DNA of 64,000 nucleotides from Arenicellales bacterium (GCA_029287915.1 JARFQE010000065.1:1-64000); one strand, 5' to 3'; shown: positions 16,496-26,404, counted from the stretch's first letter. Program-made: numbers and translations. Notes: generated by a model not told the origin, from the sequence alone.

Positions 16496-17506
16496 TTGAA
16501 AAATAACACAATCACGCTGTTTGTTCCCGGCTTATGGGCCTTGCTAGGTCATGCTGGTAATGAAATGCAGGCCAGTATGCCTTCACTTAATCTACTATTG
16601 AAACGTTGTGATGGTAGTACTGAATCTGTTGTTGAATCAGAGATCCTGTTATTAAATCGACTCGGCTGGCAAGCTGATGAAGGGGCTGATGTGCCGGTGG
16701 CAGCACTTGAACGTCTTGCAACAGGGATTGATAGTGATGGTTTCTGGTTTCGTGCCGACCCTGTGAATCTACAGGAAGACCAGAATTACCTGATGATGAG
16801 CTTTCCTTCGGCACTTGACCTGGATGCTGCAGAAGTAAAGGCCTTGTCCGATAGCATCAACGAACATTTTGCAGAAGACGGCTGGCGACTCGAGGTCGTT
16901 GATCAACAGCGCTGGTACCTGGGGCTGGATAAGAACCCTGATATCCAGACCACCCCCTTGTGGCGAGTAGTGGGTAGAGATGTTTTTAATTTGATGCCGG
17001 TCGGGAATAACAGTCGTCAGTGGCATGCCTGGATGATGGAAATGCAGATGCTGTTGTATAACCATACGGCCAACCAGGCCAGAATCGGACAGGGAAAGGC
17101 GACTGTCAGCGGACTGTGGGTCTGGGGCGGTGGCGAACTGCCGCTACTGCAAAGGAGTGACATCCTGTTGCGCGGTGACAGTCTATTTATGCAGGGCATA
17201 TCGCGTCAGAGCGGCTGCAGAATAAAAGCCTTGCCCGCCAATATGTCTTCTATCTGTGACGATAACGGAGCGCAGGCAGAACAGCTGGTTGTGCTTGAAC
17301 AGGCACGAGCGGCATTGCTGACGGGCGACATGAATCGTGGCATGAAGGCATTGCATGAGCTGGAAAAAGTGGTCTTCCAGCCACTACTAGCTTTATTGCA
17401 GTCGAGAAAATTGACCGCGCTGAGCATCATCGCTACTCCCGGTCACATCGTCAATGTCAGTGCCCGTGGGATACGAAAGTGGTGGCGCCGGAACCACATT
17501 TTATAA
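16496..17506 (+). CDS. RpfE-like / phosphoglycerate-mutase-like protein
   Basis: This 336-residue soluble protein resembles the RpfE group often found beside recJ in gammaproteobacteria and sometimes annotated as a cofactor-independent phosphoglycerate mutase-like regulator. It opens with a TLFVPGLWALLG strand-loop and has conserved Trp/Gly-rich segments (WLVxGxD-like region near residue 160, GLWVWGGGELP near 208). I see no metal-binding Asp/His set of a true mutase, so catalytic activity is doubtful. The start is TTG. recJ lies 1.4 kb downstream, with one opposite-strand gene between. Confidence 0.7.
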   Translation: MKNNTITLFVPGLWALLGHAGNEMQASMPSLNLLLKRCDGSTESVVESEILLLNRLGWQADEGADVPVAALERLATGIDSDGFWFRADPVNLQEDQNYLMMSFPSALDLDAAEVKALSDSINEHFAEDGWRLEVVDQQRWYLGLDKNPDIQTTPLWRVVGRDVFNLMPVGNNSRQWHAWMMEMQMLLYNHTANQARIGQGKATVSGLWVWGGGELPLLQRSDILLRGDSLFMQGISRQSGCRIKALPANMSSICDDNGAQAEQLVVLEQARAALLTGDMNRGMKALHELEKVVFQPLLALLQSRKLTALSIIATPGHIVNVSARGIRKWWRRNHIL

Positions 17507-17577
17507 AAGTCTTGTTATTGCTTGATTAAAAGAGCAGTAGCCGTCATCAAGCTTTGAGGGAACTGTGCGACAGCAGC

Positions 17578-18636
17578 TTATTTGTCTGTTTTCTTTAACA
17601 AAACCTCAACCTTGGCGAACAGGCCAGCTGATGGGTCCCAGTCATCCTCGTTACGGAATGCATACTGAGGTGCTACTTCAACGAAGAACCACGGCTTCCA
17701 GACCTGGCGACGGTAACGAAGTGCCAGTGCCGTAGTATGCAGATCAAAACTGGGTTCGCTGCGGAACAGGTTGTTCCATTCGTACAGCAGTGCCTGCTTA
17801 TTGGAAAAGCGGCGTGACAGAATGACGCGAGGCCTGAATTCATAACCATCGAAATCCTCCTCTTTTTCCTCCCAGTAAATTTCGTTGTTAAAGCGCAGGA
17901 AATATTTTTCACTCAACGCACGGTCGAAATCGAGGCGTGATTCAAGACTCCATCCATCACGTGTATGCCAGCGTATTTTTTGCAGGAAGGTCGTTGACCA
18001 GATATCGAAATCGTGGGTGTAGATATAACGTGGCTCGATTCTGAAGGTTGGATCTCCGCTACTGAATCCTACTCCCATCGCGGTGCTGAACTTTCCCGGT
18101 ATTTTACTTTCAAGGCCTGCAAGATCAAAAAAACGAAAGCCGACGGTTGTCTCTTCTGTTTGCTTCTGCTCTGGGAACACACCGCCAGAACGGCTGCTGG
18201 AAAGTTCTTCATCCGGATCGTTGGTGATGATGAATTGTACTTTTTTTTGTGCCCGCGGCAACTTTACCCGGAGGTTAAAGCTGAAATCGTCATCGTTATA
18301 CTGGTCATCCTGATCAAAAAAACCCCAGTAGGAAAGTTTCAGTCGAGTCGTGTTCTTGATACCCCTGGTACGATCATCGTCAAAAAAACCATCCACCCAG
18401 TTGGCAAACTGGTGTGATTTGTTTAATACGTAACCCAGGCTCTTCGATACCGCGTCATCATGTTTTTCTGTATCCAGTTCCTCATATTTCCAGAAATCCC
18501 CCCTTGGTTTTACTTCTTCTACTTCAATATCACTGTCGCTATCGGGCGACTGTGCGGCTACTGTGACAGGCAGTCCGATTAATAGCAGGGTTAGCGGGGG
18601 CAAAAGAACGCGAGAAATGTATCCAGTATTTTTCAT
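17578..18636 (-). CDS. Outer-membrane beta-barrel protein, unknown function
   Basis: This 352-residue protein has a signal peptide (about 1-28), an acidic stretch (about 30-60) and then alternating amphipathic strands rich in Tyr, Trp, Arg and Asp, for example the paired segments R-F-F-D-L-A and L-E-S-R-L-D-F-D. The last strands fit a C-terminal barrel closure although the protein ends in Lys. I do not recognise the family. Upstream is a perfect FNR-type palindrome with a -10 element at the right distance on this strand, suggesting induction under low oxygen. Confidence 0.75.
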   Translation of the reverse strand: MKNTGYISRVLLPPLTLLLIGLPVTVAAQSPDSDSDIEVEEVKPRGDFWKYEELDTEKHDDAVSKSLGYVLNKSHQFANWVDGFFDDDRTRGIKNTTRLKLSYWGFFDQDDQYNDDDFSFNLRVKLPRAQKKVQFIITNDPDEELSSSRSGGVFPEQKQTEETTVGFRFFDLAGLESKIPGKFSTAMGVGFSSGDPTFRIEPRYIYTHDFDIWSTTFLQKIRWHTRDGWSLESRLDFDRALSEKYFLRFNNEIYWEEKEEDFDGYEFRPRVILSRRFSNKQALLYEWNNLFRSEPSFDLHTTALALRYRRQVWKPWFFVEVAPQYAFRNEDDWDPSAGLFAKVEVLLKKTDK

Positions 18637-18689
18637 GCTGAACCTGTTGCAGTGTTGATGGTATATGTTTTAATGATGGTAGTACTATA

Positions 18690-18738
18690 GCTGATAATTA
18701 TGCATATATTTATTGAATAAACGTTGATCTGCATCAAC
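18690..18738 (-). promoter_or_regulatory. FNR/Anr-type promoter for the outer-membrane barrel gene
   Basis: TTGAT-CTGC-ATCAA (18724-18737), extended to GTTGAT/ATCAAC, matches the FNR consensus perfectly. On the minus strand a CATAAT -10 element (18697-18702) puts the start near 18690, about 40.5 bases from the palindrome centre, the class II activator spacing. The gene start at 18636 lies about 54 bases further. The plus strand (recJ side) lacks a -10 at matching distance. Confidence 0.78.
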
Positions 18739-18927
18739 CTCATCTGCTTTTTTAGCGTTTCTTCAGATAAATATACCACAATGTAATTTAGCTCAGACAA
18801 TCGTAGCAAACAGGGCACAGTGAAGTTTCGTTTTTTGTTACTATTGTTTCATGCTGTGTGCTGATCGTATGATATGCCTTCTTCACATTGTCAGAATGCA
18901 GACCTATATCAGATCTATTCCAAGCAC

Positions 18928-20664
18928 ATGCACAAAGAACCTGTAATAATACGCCAACGCGAAATCCCCGCCGGCATTGATCTTGATACAGATCTGGATC
19001 CGTTGCTACAGCGCATCTACCTGTCGCGTAAAATATCCAGCAAAGACGAACTCGACTACGGCCTTAAGAATTTACCATCTCCGATGCTTATGAAGGGCAT
19101 GTTGGAAGCGGTTGCGCTAATCACTGAGGTACTCGAAGCTGACAGCAAGATCCTGATCATTGGCGACTTCGATGTCGATGGTGCAACATCCACTTGCGTG
19201 ATGGTTAAAGGGCTGCAAGCAATGGGTGCGAGTCAGGTTGGCTTTTTGGTGCCTGACAGGTTTAAGTTTGGCTACGGCCTGACCCCCGAGATCGTCGAAG
19301 TGGCAGCCCAGCAGAGCCCCGATCTGATCATTACTGTAGACAATGGCATAGCCAGCATCGAGGGTGTCGCCGCAGCGAAAGAGCTGGGTATTCGTGTGCT
19401 GGTTACCGACCATCATTTGCCTGGTATTGAGTTGCCTGCTGCGGATGCCATTATCAATCCAAATCAGCCGGGCGATAGTTTTCCGAGTAAAAACATAGCC
19501 GGCGTCGGCGTTGCCTTTTACCTGCTGCTGGCGCTTAGATCCTCTCTGCGTGAGAATAACTGGTTTGCACGACAGCAACTCGCGGAGCCTAACCTTGCAG
19601 AACTGCTCGACCTGGTGGCACTCGGCACGGTGGCAGATGTAGTGCCACTGGATCATGTCAACCGCATTCTGGTGAAACAGGGTCTGGCGCGCATCAATAA
19701 CAGCATGGCCTGTGCCGGCATCCTTGCGCTGCTCGATGTGGCAAACCGAAAACCGGGCAACCTGGCCGCTTCGGATCTTGGTTTTGCTGTTGCACCACGC
19801 CTGAATGCAGCAGGTCGTATCGAAAATATGGCGATTGGCATTGAATGCCTGCTGGCTGAGGATGATGAAAATGCGCATCAGATTGCGGCACGCCTTGACA
19901 GCATAAACATGGAAAGACGTGCTATTGAAGGTGAGATGAAGAAGCAGGCCCTTAACGACCTGAAAAAAATTCAGCTAAATGAAGAAATGGATATACCGCT
20001 CGGTCTCTGTATATATGACCAGAACTGGCACCAGGGCATCATTGGTATCCTCGCAGCAAGAATCAAGGAACGCTTCCATCGCCCGGTAATTGCCTTTGCT
20101 CCAGCCGGTGAGGAGCAGGAAGGGCTGAAAGGCTCTGCCCGTTCAATACCAGGGCTACATATTCGAGATGTGCTGGACGCGGTAGCCACGAGACATCCAG
20201 GTCTTATAACCCGTTTTGGTGGCCATGCCATGGCAGCAGGTTTGTCGTTGCAGCATGACAGTTACGAATCATTCAGGCATGCTTTCAACGAAGAGGTCGA
20301 ACGTCAGCTTGGTGACATGCCGCTAGAAAAAGTACTGCTGACAGATGGAGAACTCGATGCATCGGAATTACATCTCGCTACCGCTATGTTGCTTCGCCAG
20401 TCCGGGCCGTGGGGGCAGCTTTTTCCTGAACCGTTGTTTGAAGGTGACTTCGATGTCATTGATAAGCGAATTGTTGGTAAAAGCCATCTAAAGATGCAGC
20501 TCTCAGCCGGTGATCGTCCTATCGATGCAATAATGTTTAATATACGAGACGGTGATGAGAGCATGGCGCGGGGTAAGGTGCGGGTAGTTTACAAGCTGGA
20601 TGTTAATGAATTTCGTGGCAGGAAGTCGGTACAGCTGATGGTTGAGCACCTGCAACCAGGTTAA
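18928..20664 (+). CDS. recJ: Single-stranded-DNA-specific exonuclease RecJ
   Basis: This 578-residue 5'-3' exonuclease works in recombination and mismatch repair. The DHH-family motifs are present: G-D-F-D-V-D-G (about residue 78-84), the T-D-H-H metal motif (about 163-166), and the C-terminal DHHA1 region with GGHAMAAG. An OB-fold-like C-terminal domain completes it. I chose the ATG at 18928, whose first residues resemble E. coli RecJ; an upstream in-frame ATG at 18874 would add 18 residues. Convergent or overlapping neighbours are absent. Confidence 0.95.
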   Translation: MHKEPVIIRQREIPAGIDLDTDLDPLLQRIYLSRKISSKDELDYGLKNLPSPMLMKGMLEAVALITEVLEADSKILIIGDFDVDGATSTCVMVKGLQAMGASQVGFLVPDRFKFGYGLTPEIVEVAAQQSPDLIITVDNGIASIEGVAAAKELGIRVLVTDHHLPGIELPAADAIINPNQPGDSFPSKNIAGVGVAFYLLLALRSSLRENNWFARQQLAEPNLAELLDLVALGTVADVVPLDHVNRILVKQGLARINNSMACAGILALLDVANRKPGNLAASDLGFAVAPRLNAAGRIENMAIGIECLLAEDDENAHQIAARLDSINMERRAIEGEMKKQALNDLKKIQLNEEMDIPLGLCIYDQNWHQGIIGILAARIKERFHRPVIAFAPAGEEQEGLKGSARSIPGLHIRDVLDAVATRHPGLITRFGGHAMAAGLSLQHDSYESFRHAFNEEVERQLGDMPLEKVLLTDGELDASELHLATAMLLRQSGPWGQLFPEPLFEGDFDVIDKRIVGKSHLKMQLSAGDRPIDAIMFNIRDGDESMARGKVRVVYKLDVNEFRGRKSVQLMVEHLQPG

Positions 20665-20821
20665 TCTGACGAAATATATTAACGCTATAAACATTGCGGT
20701 CATTTGCTTGCTTCTGTGATTTAAAAATGTCACATTTCATTGCTAGCATTTGCTGATAGAAAATACGTTTATTGAATACTCAAGAAAACAATAAATAAGG
20801 ATTAAATAAGGAGAATAAGGA

Positions 20822-21157
20822 ATGGCTGGAAAATTCGTTATCACTAAAGGCAAGGACAACAAGTTTTATTTCAATCTCAAGGCAGGCAATGGTGAGGTTA
20901 TACTTACCAGCCAGGGCTACAAGGCAAAAGCCGACTGTTTAAACGGCATCGAGTCGGTGAAAAAGAATTCACAGGACGAAGCGCGCTTCGAAGTCAAAAC
21001 ATCCAGTGATGACAAAGAATATTTCGTCCTCAATGCCACCAATGGCCAGGTCATCGGTAAAAGTCAGATGTATAAATCAGGCGGCGGTTGTGGTAACGGC
21101 ATGAAGTCCGTGGCTAAAAATGCTGCTGATGCGACAACATCAGACGATTCAGAATAA
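20822..21157 (+). CDS. YegP-type DUF1508 protein, two repeats
   Basis: This 111-residue protein has two tandem DUF1508 repeats (about 5-50 and 55-100), each starting with F-x-(I/V) and containing an F-x-L-x-A-x-N-G-(E/Q)-V-I motif followed by a S-(Q)-x-Y-x-S/A segment. YegP-type proteins are small, widespread and of unresolved function, often linked to stress. The Shine-Dalgarno AAGGAG stands six bases before the ATG. It ends 42 bases before the sulfatase gene on the same strand, so they may share a transcript. Confidence 0.9.
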   Translation: MAGKFVITKGKDNKFYFNLKAGNGEVILTSQGYKAKADCLNGIESVKKNSQDEARFEVKTSSDDKEYFVLNATNGQVIGKSQMYKSGGGCGNGMKSVAKNAADATTSDDSE

Positions 21158-21199
21158 AAAATAAGTCAAATAATATAAAAGCTAATGGAGCATCTATTT

Positions 21200-22762
21200 A
21201 TGAAAATTAGATCTATTTTACCGTTATTGCTGCTGGCCTTTGCCTCGGCTAGCCAGGCAGCGACAGATAAACCCAATATTCTCGTCGTCTGGGGTGATGA
21301 TATTGGCCAGTCAAATATCTCCAACTACACCCGCGGCCTGATGGGGTATAAAACACCAAATATCGATCGCATCGCAGAAGAGGGTATGGTATTCACCGAT
21401 TATTACGGTGAGCAGTCCTGTACGGCTGGACGTTCGTCCTTTATTACCGGTCAGAGTGTGTTCCGCACAGGGCTTAGCAAGGTCGGCCTGCCGGGTGCCA
21501 AGGAAGGCCTCAGCGAAAAGGATCCGACCATAGCAGAAATGCTCAAGCCGCTGGGTTATGCCACTGGCCAGTTTGGTAAGAACCACCTCGGCGACCGTGA
21601 TGAGCACCTGCCCACCAACCACGGCTTCGACGAGTTCTTTGGCAACCTTTATCACCTGAATGCCGAGGAGGAGCCAGAGAACGAGGATTACCCGCGTGAC
21701 ATGGTGCTGCCGGACGGCAAAACCTTCCTGAAAAAGTTCGGTCCCCGTGGCGTGATCCACTCCTGGGCGATGCCGGACGGTACACAGAAGATCGAGGACA
21801 CCGGTCCGCTGACCAAGAAACGCATGGAAACAGTTGATGATGAGACGTCAGATCGTGCTATCGAGTTTATCAAGGAGCAGCACAAGGCTGGCAAACCGTG
21901 GTTTGTCTGGTGGAGTGGAACACGTATGCATTTCCGTACCCACGTAAAAAAGGAATTGCGCGGTATCTCCGGGCAGGATGAATACTCTGACGGCATGGTC
22001 GAGCACGACATGCATATCGGCAAGTTCCTCAAGTTGCTGGATGAGCTGAAGATTGCCGACAACACCATCGTGTTTTATTCAACCGACAATGGCCCACATA
22101 TGAACACCTGGCCGGACGCTGCGATGACACCATTCCGCGGCGAGAAAAACACCAACTGGGAAGGCGGCTGGCGTGTACCATCGATGGTGCGCTGGCCAGG
22201 CCATATCAAGCCGGGCTCAGTGTCTAACGAAATCATGCACCATATGGACTGGATGCCAACTCTGGTGGCTGCGGCCGGTAACGAGAACGTCAAGAAGGAA
22301 CTTCTGAAAGGTAAATCGGCCAATGGCAGAACATTCAAGAACCATCTGGATGGTTCTAATTTCCTGCCTTACCTGACCGGTAAAGCCGAAGAAGGTCCGC
22401 GCAAGGAGATCTTCTACTTCTCTGATGACGGTGACCTGACCGCGCTGCGCTACAACGACTGGAAATTGATTTTCATGGAGCAGCGTGCCGAAGCTACATT
22501 TCAGGCCTGGCGCGAACCTTTCGTGCCATTACGTGCGCCATTGATCATCAACCTGCGTCGTGACCCGTATGAACGCGGCATGGTGACTTCCAACACCTAC
22601 GATGACTGGTGGCTGGATCGCGCATTCCTGCTGGTTCCGGCACAGGCCTACGTCGGCAATTTCCTGAAAACTTTCAAGGAATATCCACCGAGTCAGAAGG
22701 CCGCCAGCTTTAGCCTGGATCAGGTGATGGAGAAACTACAGGAAGGTGGAGGCTCTCATTAG
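21200..22762 (+). CDS. Exported arylsulfatase-type sulfatase
   Basis: This 520-residue type I sulfatase hydrolyses a sulfate ester in the periplasm. It has a signal peptide (about 1-21), metal ligands D33-D34, and C74-T-A-G-R78, the motif in which Cys is converted to formylglycine. The F-G-K-N-H segment near residue 120 and the later D-N-G segment complete the active site. I chose the ATG at 21200 because GGAG lies nine bases upstream; an earlier ATG at 21185 would disturb the signal peptide. A rho-independent terminator follows. The maturation enzyme (FGE or anaerobic maturase) is not in the window. The substrate is unknown. Confidence 0.93.
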   Translation: MKIRSILPLLLLAFASASQAATDKPNILVVWGDDIGQSNISNYTRGLMGYKTPNIDRIAEEGMVFTDYYGEQSCTAGRSSFITGQSVFRTGLSKVGLPGAKEGLSEKDPTIAEMLKPLGYATGQFGKNHLGDRDEHLPTNHGFDEFFGNLYHLNAEEEPENEDYPRDMVLPDGKTFLKKFGPRGVIHSWAMPDGTQKIEDTGPLTKKRMETVDDETSDRAIEFIKEQHKAGKPWFVWWSGTRMHFRTHVKKELRGISGQDEYSDGMVEHDMHIGKFLKLLDELKIADNTIVFYSTDNGPHMNTWPDAAMTPFRGEKNTNWEGGWRVPSMVRWPGHIKPGSVSNEIMHHMDWMPTLVAAAGNENVKKELLKGKSANGRTFKNHLDGSNFLPYLTGKAEEGPRKEIFYFSDDGDLTALRYNDWKLIFMEQRAEATFQAWREPFVPLRAPLIINLRRDPYERGMVTSNTYDDWWLDRAFLLVPAQAYVGNFLKTFKEYPPSQKAASFSLDQVMEKLQEGGGSH

Positions 22763-22780
22763 TCTGTGAACGCCTGAGAA

Positions 22781-22812
22781 AATGCCGCCCACTACCAGGG
22801 CGGCATTTTTTA
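22781..22812 (+). terminator. Rho-independent terminator after the sulfatase
   Basis: A 10-bp stem (22781-22790 with 22798-22807, AATGCCGCCC/GGGCGGCATT) is followed by a T run. It closes the YegP-sulfatase unit. Confidence 0.93.
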
Positions 22813-23033
22813 TCGAGGAATCTATGTTCTAATTAAACAGAATCATAGTGCCAGGCCTGTTGCTGTTCAGTTGCACCTCTCAGAGACAGGCAGCAGACGA
22901 CCCGGCTTCAACGTGTCCGGTGGCGGCATAAAGTTCATGCACCTGATGGTGATAATTCATCATATCTATGCGGATCGTGAGGTGGATATGAAAAAGGACT
23001 GGGTATTTGTTTTATTCAGAGCTGTGACATGCA

Positions 23034-24008
23034 GTGACAAAAGATAGAAAAACGGTCTCTCTCGTTCTCGGCAGCGGTGGCGCTCGAGGCCTTGCACATA
23101 TCGGCGTCATTCACTGGCTGCTGGAGAACGGCTACGAAATAAAGTCGATTTCGGGTTCCTCCATGGGCGCACTTGTCGGCGGTATCTATGCGGCGGGTAA
23201 GCTGGATACCTACATAGAGTGGGTGCGTTCCATTACAAAAATGGACATAGTTGCACTACTTGATCTGTCCTGGGGCAAGGGCGGACTGGTAAAAGGTGAC
23301 AGGATCATCAATACCCTTGTTGATCTTGTTGGCGACCAGAGAATCGAAGACCTGCCGGTCAGCTATACCGCGGTGGCAACCGATATTCAAGGTGAGAAGG
23401 AAATCTGGATTAATAAAGGCAAATTGTTTGATGCCATCAGGGCATCGATGTCACTGCCGCTGTTCTTCACGCCATTTGTGTTCAACGGAACACTTTTAAT
23501 TGATGGCGGTGTGTTGAACCCGGTCCCAATTGCACCGACGTTTGGCGACAATACAGATTTGACAATAGCCGTGAGCCTGGGTGGTCCGCTGGCTGATATA
23601 GACGATCAGTCAGAAAAGCAGGAAGACACAAAGCAGGAAGAAGCTGAGCAGAGGGATTCAAATATACACAGAAACATCAGCCGATTCATAAAAAAACTTC
23701 AGCAAACTGCAACGCTTGAAAATTCACAGCAGGGCGATTCATCTATTCAGCAAAACATCAACCGTTTCATAAAAAGTCTGCAGCAATCGTTACAGAGCAC
23801 AGGCAAAAAAGACTGGGATGTTTACGACGTTGCCGTGCAGGCCTTTGAAGCAATGCAAAGTACCATCGGCCGACAGAAACTGGCGGCCTATCCGCCTGAC
23901 CTGACAATTGAAATTGCCAGAAACGCCTGCAGGACACTCGAATTTGACCGGGCGGATGAAATGATCAAGCTGGGTTATAACAAAGCTAAACAGGCGGGTC
24001 TTTCATGA
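23034..24008 (+). CDS. Patatin-like phospholipase with duplicated insert
   Basis: This 324-residue RssA/YchK-type patatin has the G13-S-G-G-A-R-G19 oxyanion loop, the G41-S-S43-M-G45 nucleophile elbow and D157-G-G as the second catalytic residue. Between residues about 190 and 255 is an acidic insert carrying two copies of an 18-residue helix (208-225 and 235-252, 27 residues apart) with the pattern D-S-x-I-x-x-N-I-x-R-F-I-K. The start is GTG without a good ribosome-binding site, so it may be wrong by a few codons. The next gene, mscS, is 124 bases downstream. Confidence 0.9.
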   Translation: MTKDRKTVSLVLGSGGARGLAHIGVIHWLLENGYEIKSISGSSMGALVGGIYAAGKLDTYIEWVRSITKMDIVALLDLSWGKGGLVKGDRIINTLVDLVGDQRIEDLPVSYTAVATDIQGEKEIWINKGKLFDAIRASMSLPLFFTPFVFNGTLLIDGGVLNPVPIAPTFGDNTDLTIAVSLGGPLADIDDQSEKQEDTKQEEAEQRDSNIHRNISRFIKKLQQTATLENSQQGDSSIQQNINRFIKSLQQSLQSTGKKDWDVYDVAVQAFEAMQSTIGRQKLAAYPPDLTIEIARNACRTLEFDRADEMIKLGYNKAKQAGLS

Positions 24009-24131
24009 GACTATCACTGGCAATATCATTGCCACATTGTGTATCGTTGGGCTGGTTAGACACAAACGACTGCTGTTCATCTTTCAAGCAGACATATAAT
24101 TTAATCAATAAAATTTTGTGGAGAAACAACA

Positions 24132-25013
24132 ATGGCTAATGAAGCAGAAACAACTTCTGTCGTTGAAAAGGTAACTGAGATCATGGATCCCGATAAAGCG
24201 AGCCAGCTAATTGAAATGGGCAAGGATCTGGCAATGACCTATGGTATTAAGCTCATTGCTGCAATTGCTATCTTCATTATCGGGAAGATGGTTGCCAACT
24301 GGCTAAGGAAACTGATTACCCGGGTGATGACCAAAGGGGGGGTAGATAAGATAATCATCGGATTTACCAGCAGTATCGCCTACATCGCCATGTTGGCCTT
24401 TGTGGTCGTCGCGGCACTGGGACAGCTCGGTATCCAGACGACATCCTTTATCGCCATATTGGGTGCTGCCGGTCTTGCTATCGGTCTGGCATTGCAGGGC
24501 TCTCTGTCCAACTTTGCCGCCGGCTTCCTGATGATTATTTTTCGCCCCTTCAAGGTCGGCGATTTCATCGAGGCGGCTGGCGTGGCCGGTAAGGTAAATG
24601 CCATCCATATCTTCACCACTACGCTGACAACCGGGGATAATAAAACAATCATTATTCCTAATGCCAAAATTGGCAACGATAATATTGTTAACTATTCGAC
24701 CCAGCCTACGCGTCGTGTTGATCTCACTATCGGTGTGGCTTACGATGCAGACCTGAAACAGGTCCGTGACATACTGGAAGATATCGTCAGTAAGGACGAG
24801 CGCATCCTGAAAGACCCACCACACCAGATTGCAGTGTCTGAACTGGCCGACAGCAGTGTCAATTTTATTGTCAGGCTATGGGTAGAAAGTGCTGATTACT
24901 GGGATGTGTTTTTTGATGCCAACGAAACTGTCAAAATCCGTTTTGACGAAGCCGGTATCGGTATTCCATTCCCACAACGGGATGTTCACGTGTATGAGCA
25001 CCAGGCTGCCTGA
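24132..25013 (+). CDS. mscS: Small-conductance mechanosensitive channel MscS
   Basis: This 293-residue inner-membrane channel has three transmembrane segments (about 35-58, 72-95, 100-130). The pore helix has the Gly/Ala pattern G-A-A-G-L-A-x-G-L-A-L-Q and is followed by the beta domain beginning R-P-F-K-V-G-D-x-I and the C-terminal alpha/beta domain. This is the standard MscS length; it opens on hypo-osmotic stress. A 42-base gap precedes the porin gene, so the two are probably co-transcribed. GGAG precedes the ATG. Confidence 0.94.
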   Translation: MANEAETTSVVEKVTEIMDPDKASQLIEMGKDLAMTYGIKLIAAIAIFIIGKMVANWLRKLITRVMTKGGVDKIIIGFTSSIAYIAMLAFVVVAALGQLGIQTTSFIAILGAAGLAIGLALQGSLSNFAAGFLMIIFRPFKVGDFIEAAGVAGKVNAIHIFTTTLTTGDNKTIIIPNAKIGNDNIVNYSTQPTRRVDLTIGVAYDADLKQVRDILEDIVSKDERILKDPPHQIAVSELADSSVNFIVRLWVESADYWDVFFDANETVKIRFDEAGIGIPFPQRDVHVYEHQAA

Positions 25014-25055
25014 TGTATTGAAAACAAAGTATCGAAATCAACTGAGGGTTTTCAT

Positions 25056-26378
25056 ATGAAATCCATCCATAAAAATAAAACCCCATATAGGCGTGCTCTG
25101 TTGCCAGCAATATGGTTAGCTGTCATGCAGGCAGGCTTAGCGTTTGAGGCTTCTGCAGCGGACCAGAACCAGTTCAGTTTGAGCGGTAGTGAACTGAGAG
25201 CGGGATGGCTTGAATATGATTACAACAATCCCAGTGGCGATCCGTCTATTAACAAGGGGCATAAGGATTCGAAGGGTTTTTATATCGTCCCGAAGCTGTC
25301 GCTGCGCACACCTGAATACGCTGGTTTCAGCGGCAGGGTCACCTTCGCGGGTGCCACTGACCTCGGCATCAATAACGAAGACGAACAGAGCCGGCTATTT
25401 GTCTTCGATCCGGTAGAAAACAAGGATTTCGCCATACTTCAGGAACTGTTCATCGAGTACAACTCGGAACAGAATCATCTACTGGTCGGGCGTAATGAAA
25501 TCTATACACCGATGATCGAGCACGATGATTACTATATGCTGGCAAACAGTTTTGCAGTCGCTTCATACAAGAACAGTACGTTCGATAACACGGCTATACA
25601 TGCCGGGTACTTCTACGAAATGGCCGGCGTTTGGGACAGTGGCGCGAACGGTACCGAATTTAACTCCATGTCAGACGCCAGTTTCGTCCCGCAGATCAAC
25701 AAGGATGAAGCAGATGATGAAGGGGTCTGGTACGCAGCACTCGATTTTAACAATGATTTGCATCATGCCCAGTTGTGGAACTACTATGCCACCGATCTTT
25801 ATAATATTCTGTTCGCGCAATATAACCTGAAAAAGAAATCTGCCAGCTTAGGCCATGATTTTGGCGCCCAGTTCATTGACTTCTCTCAGGTCGGCAAGCT
25901 GAAAAGCAGCGATACAGAGATTGACTACAATATCTTCTCACTGAAATACGACGTGGCCTTCGAGCAGGGATGGTCAATAGCCAGTGGTATTGCAAAATAC
26001 AGCGACGGCGATGGCCAGGGTTCGACACTGGGTGCCTGGGGCGGTTATCCGTATTTTGCCAACGGCATGATCTTCCATTTCTTTGAAGCGGGCTCACTGC
26101 GCGATGCTTCATCCTATAAGATCCAGGGTGGGTTTGATTTTTCGAAGACTACAAATGCCAGAACGGGGCTCTATGCTCGTTACACCTATTACGATCTCAA
26201 TCCGAGCTACTCGATCAGTTCAGATGGTCAACCACAGGACTTCATGAAAATGTTTGGTGTGCAACTGAAGCAGAGCTATCTAAAGGGCGGATATTTCACC
26301 GGCACCTTTGAACAGCACAAGGTCGATCATGAAAAGAATGTGTGGGCGCTGAGGCTGATTGGTGGTTACAAGTTTTAG
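25056..26378 (+). CDS. Outer-membrane porin (OprD-like)
   Basis: This 440-residue protein has a signal peptide (about 1-34) and alternating beta strands ending in a Phe-terminated strand (G-G-Y-K-F), typical of outer-membrane barrels. The pattern of short turns and long Asp/Asn-rich loops is closest to OprD-type substrate-specific channels. Neighbours on the same strand are mscS upstream (42 bases) and an exported glutaminase downstream (26 bases), suggesting uptake of a small substrate such as an amino acid. Substrate not provable from sequence. Confidence 0.85.
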   Translation: MKSIHKNKTPYRRALLPAIWLAVMQAGLAFEASAADQNQFSLSGSELRAGWLEYDYNNPSGDPSINKGHKDSKGFYIVPKLSLRTPEYAGFSGRVTFAGATDLGINNEDEQSRLFVFDPVENKDFAILQELFIEYNSEQNHLLVGRNEIYTPMIEHDDYYMLANSFAVASYKNSTFDNTAIHAGYFYEMAGVWDSGANGTEFNSMSDASFVPQINKDEADDEGVWYAALDFNNDLHHAQLWNYYATDLYNILFAQYNLKKKSASLGHDFGAQFIDFSQVGKLKSSDTEIDYNIFSLKYDVAFEQGWSIASGIAKYSDGDGQGSTLGAWGGYPYFANGMIFHFFEAGSLRDASSYKIQGGFDFSKTTNARTGLYARYTYYDLNPSYSISSDGQPQDFMKMFGVQLKQSYLKGGYFTGTFEQHKVDHEKNVWALRLIGGYKF

Positions 26379-26404
26379 CTCATTATAATCAGGAGTATAT
26401 CAGT

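Noticed and set aside
19117..19878. 253-codon ORF antisense to recJ
   Set aside because: It overlaps conserved recJ motifs on the other strand and has no domain or start signal.
20718..20740. TGTGA...TCACA pair resembling a Crp site
   Set aside because: The spacer is ten bases, not six, so it does not match the Crp operator.
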